Part shown: one piece after another, positions 62,582 through 64,000 of the stretch
How positions within the stretch are numbered: position 1 is the first letter of the stretch
How the letters are laid out: the number at the start of each line of letters is the position of its first letter
Assembly: GCA_015065425.1 (NCBI GenBank)
Contig: SVQH01000010.1
Coordinates: 1 to 64,000 of the forward strand
From: Oscillospiraceae bacterium
GTDB taxonomy: Bacteria; Bacillota; Clostridia; Oscillospirales; Acutalibacteraceae
Reading direction: 5' to 3'
DNA length: 64,000 nt
Notes under the pieces: model-generated
Database searches by the model: none
Told to the model about the DNA's origin: nothing
What the model saw: only the letters and a program-made list of their open reading frames with translations
Translations under genes and position numbers: made by a program

Positions 62582-64000
62582 TTATCGGATTACAACCGCC
62601 TTCATGTGCATTCCTTCATTTCTTCTGCCGTACCATACGCATTCCTTTGCATACTGCTGCCAGGATAAGGTAAACGTAGGAGAAGAAAAACGGATGAGTG
62701 TAGGATTTTTGCTTAGCGGTTGCTTTTCTCCATTAAGAACCGAAGCAAAGAAAGAGGGGAGAGCCCATGGGAAAACTGCTTCGGATTCACTTTTGCGTGG
62801 AAGATTTAATATCGCCTTCTGATATGCTGTAAGGGTTTTTGCTGTTTCTTCGCTGTCTGTAAGTGTATAGAGAAAGTTTTCGATTTCTTTATAAAGAGTT
62901 TTGCTGTCGTAAATACAGCTTAAAAACAGGTGCTCGTCAGGTTCATAAGAGATTGAGCCGAAACGGTCATCATATATTGCAATACTGTCTTTTGCATGTG
63001 CAACTGCAGAGAAACGGGCAAGTGCATCTGAAAATATTTTACTGAGATACGGTGCCTTTACGGTGTCCTTTGCAAAATCGCGTAGCTTACCGTAAAACTC
63101 TTTGTATGAAATATTCTCTGTTTCTCTGAAAAATATTGCAGTTTCTCTTGTGATGTCGAGACAGTGAAAGCTTTGTATGAGAGTGGAGAAGAAATATGAT
63201 TCTGCCCACTGCTTTTTAGTCATGGTCGATGTGGATGTAATAAGATTTGAGTACTCTGTAATACCCGAGGCTTCTTTTTCACAGTGGAACTGTAAAAACG
63301 GAAGACGTGTGGTTTTTATATCATATTTTTCTGCATATTCCTTTGATCCCAGACGGGAATTCGGCAAAAGCTCACAGGGATATACGTTTATGGACTTGTG
63401 CTGTCCGTTTTCTATAAGTGTACATATTCCGTCGGTAAAGCTTTCGTAGGTTTCCATGGGAAGCCCGAGAATAAGCTCGGAATAAGTGGGGATGCCTGCT
63501 TTTTCGTACATGGAAAGAAGTGTTCTGAAATGTCCGAGGTCTATATTTTTTCTTCCGATTGCCGTCAGAACATCCCCGTCCACACTCTGAAATGAAAGTG
63601 TCTGAGATTTTCCCATATCACTGTCGCTGAGCTTACGGCTTATATCACCTACAAATTCGCATCTGTTTTTGGTGAAATTGACCTTGAGCTTTTTCGGATA
63701 TCCCGTTTCTTTTTTGAGTTTTATGAACTTGTCCGTGATATCCATGTCACGGTCGAAAAGTCCGAAATTTGCATCTGCACAGTAAACATATTCGATTTTA
63801 TGTTCGGATAACCATTCAAGCTCTTTATATACCTTTTCAAGGTCAAACTGTCTTACTTTTGACCTTAAAATTCCCCAGTCGCAGAAGGCACACTGATTGG
63901 GACAGCCTCTGTTTGTTTCGATTATTGCAGAAAACTCAATTCCGTCGGAAAGTATGGAGTCGAAAATCCCCGTAAGATAAGGAGAGGGATAATCGGGAGT
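62582..64000 (-). CDS. Radical SAM protein (partial, continues past the window)
   Basis: The frame is open to the window edge (about 472 residues visible); an internal ATG at 63745 is not the true start. The iron-sulfur motif CPNQCAFC is visible about 40 residues into the visible part, and a B12-radical SAM-like pattern follows (CADANFGLFDRD, LKVNFTKNR, LILGLPMET). The 3-prime end is complete and 14 bases from the FAD gene, so both are one operon. The N-terminus, possibly a cobalamin-binding domain, lies outside. Confidence 0.85.
   Translation of the reverse strand, partial: TPDYPSPYLTGIFDSILSDGIEFSAIIETNRGCPNQCAFCDWGILRSKVRQFDLEKVYKELEWLSEHKIEYVYCADANFGLFDRDMDITDKFIKLKKETGYPKKLKVNFTKNRCEFVGDISRKLSDSDMGKSQTLSFQSVDGDVLTAIGRKNIDLGHFRTLLSMYEKAGIPTYSELILGLPMETYESFTDGICTLIENGQHKSINVYPCELLPNSRLGSKEYAEKYDIKTTRLPFLQFHCEKEASGITEYSNLITSTSTMTKKQWAESYFFSTLIQSFHCLDITRETAIFFRETENISYKEFYGKLRDFAKDTVKAPYLSKIFSDALARFSAVAHAKDSIAIYDDRFGSISYEPDEHLFLSCIYDSKTLYKEIENFLYTLTDSEETAKTLTAYQKAILNLPRKSESEAVFPWALPSFFASVLNGEKQPLSKNPTLIRFSSPTFTLSWQQYAKECVWYGRRNEGMHMKAVVIR

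Noticed and set aside
1-64000. Integrase, excisionase or serine recombinase of the ICE
   Set aside because: Looked for in all frames; no tyrosine or serine recombinase motif is present, so it must lie outside the window.

Overview
The window looks like a chromosome segment of a low-GC gut Clostridia (Oscillospiraceae/Ruminococcaceae-like). Supporting this are clostridial ribosome binding sites (AGGAGG), a dockerin protein, Tn1549/CTn-type conjugation genes, and a tRNA-Arg with encoded CCA. No taxonomic search was possible.

Positions 1 to about 53.9 kb belong to one very large integrative and conjugative element (ICE), read mostly on the minus strand. From its right end leftwards it carries: a small first gene, ParA, ParB and SpoVG (51.2-53.9 kb); a complete Tad-like type IVb pilus module with three tandem pilins, prepilin peptidase, CpaB, TadZ, TadA, TadB, TadC and minor pilin-like genes, plus a sortase-type surface protein (43.3-51.2 kb); a 1491-residue secreted protein with InlB-type repeats (38-42.5 kb); small accessory genes and a 3057-residue helicase/methyltransferase polyvalent protein (26.5-38 kb); Toprim, DUF3846 and DUF3848 processing genes, a candidate oriT, MobC, relaxase, PcfB and an ArdC-like protein (19.6-25.7 kb); and the mating machine itself, VirD4, Maff2 pilin-like, VirB6, PrgI, VirB4 and an M23 hydrolase (9.7-19.6 kb). 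An XRE/SLOG cassette with its own operators and terminators interrupts the mating operon at 16.1-17.25 kb.

The left part (1-9.6 kb) is AT-rich cargo. It holds zinc-ribbon membrane proteins, an SPFH/GYF protein, two short XRE regulators with divergent promoters, a free-standing RNA polymerase alpha-CTD-like protein, and a type III restriction-modification system whose Res gene runs off the window. No integrase or excisionase is in the window, so the left ICE end lies outside it.

Positions 53.9-55.45 kb look like an integration graveyard. They contain frameshifted and truncated mobC/relaxase remnants of another element, a structured non-coding stretch, a cluster of ATTAGCAA repeats, an intact tRNA-Arg(CCU), and a second tRNA-Arg copy broken after the anticodon loop.

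From 55.5 kb onward is ordinary chromosome: a secreted protein with pre-peptidase-like domains, a TIM-barrel sugar isomerase-like protein, tRNA adenosine deaminase TadA, a dockerin protein with Cys-pair repeats, and a FAD reductase with a radical SAM partner that runs off the end.
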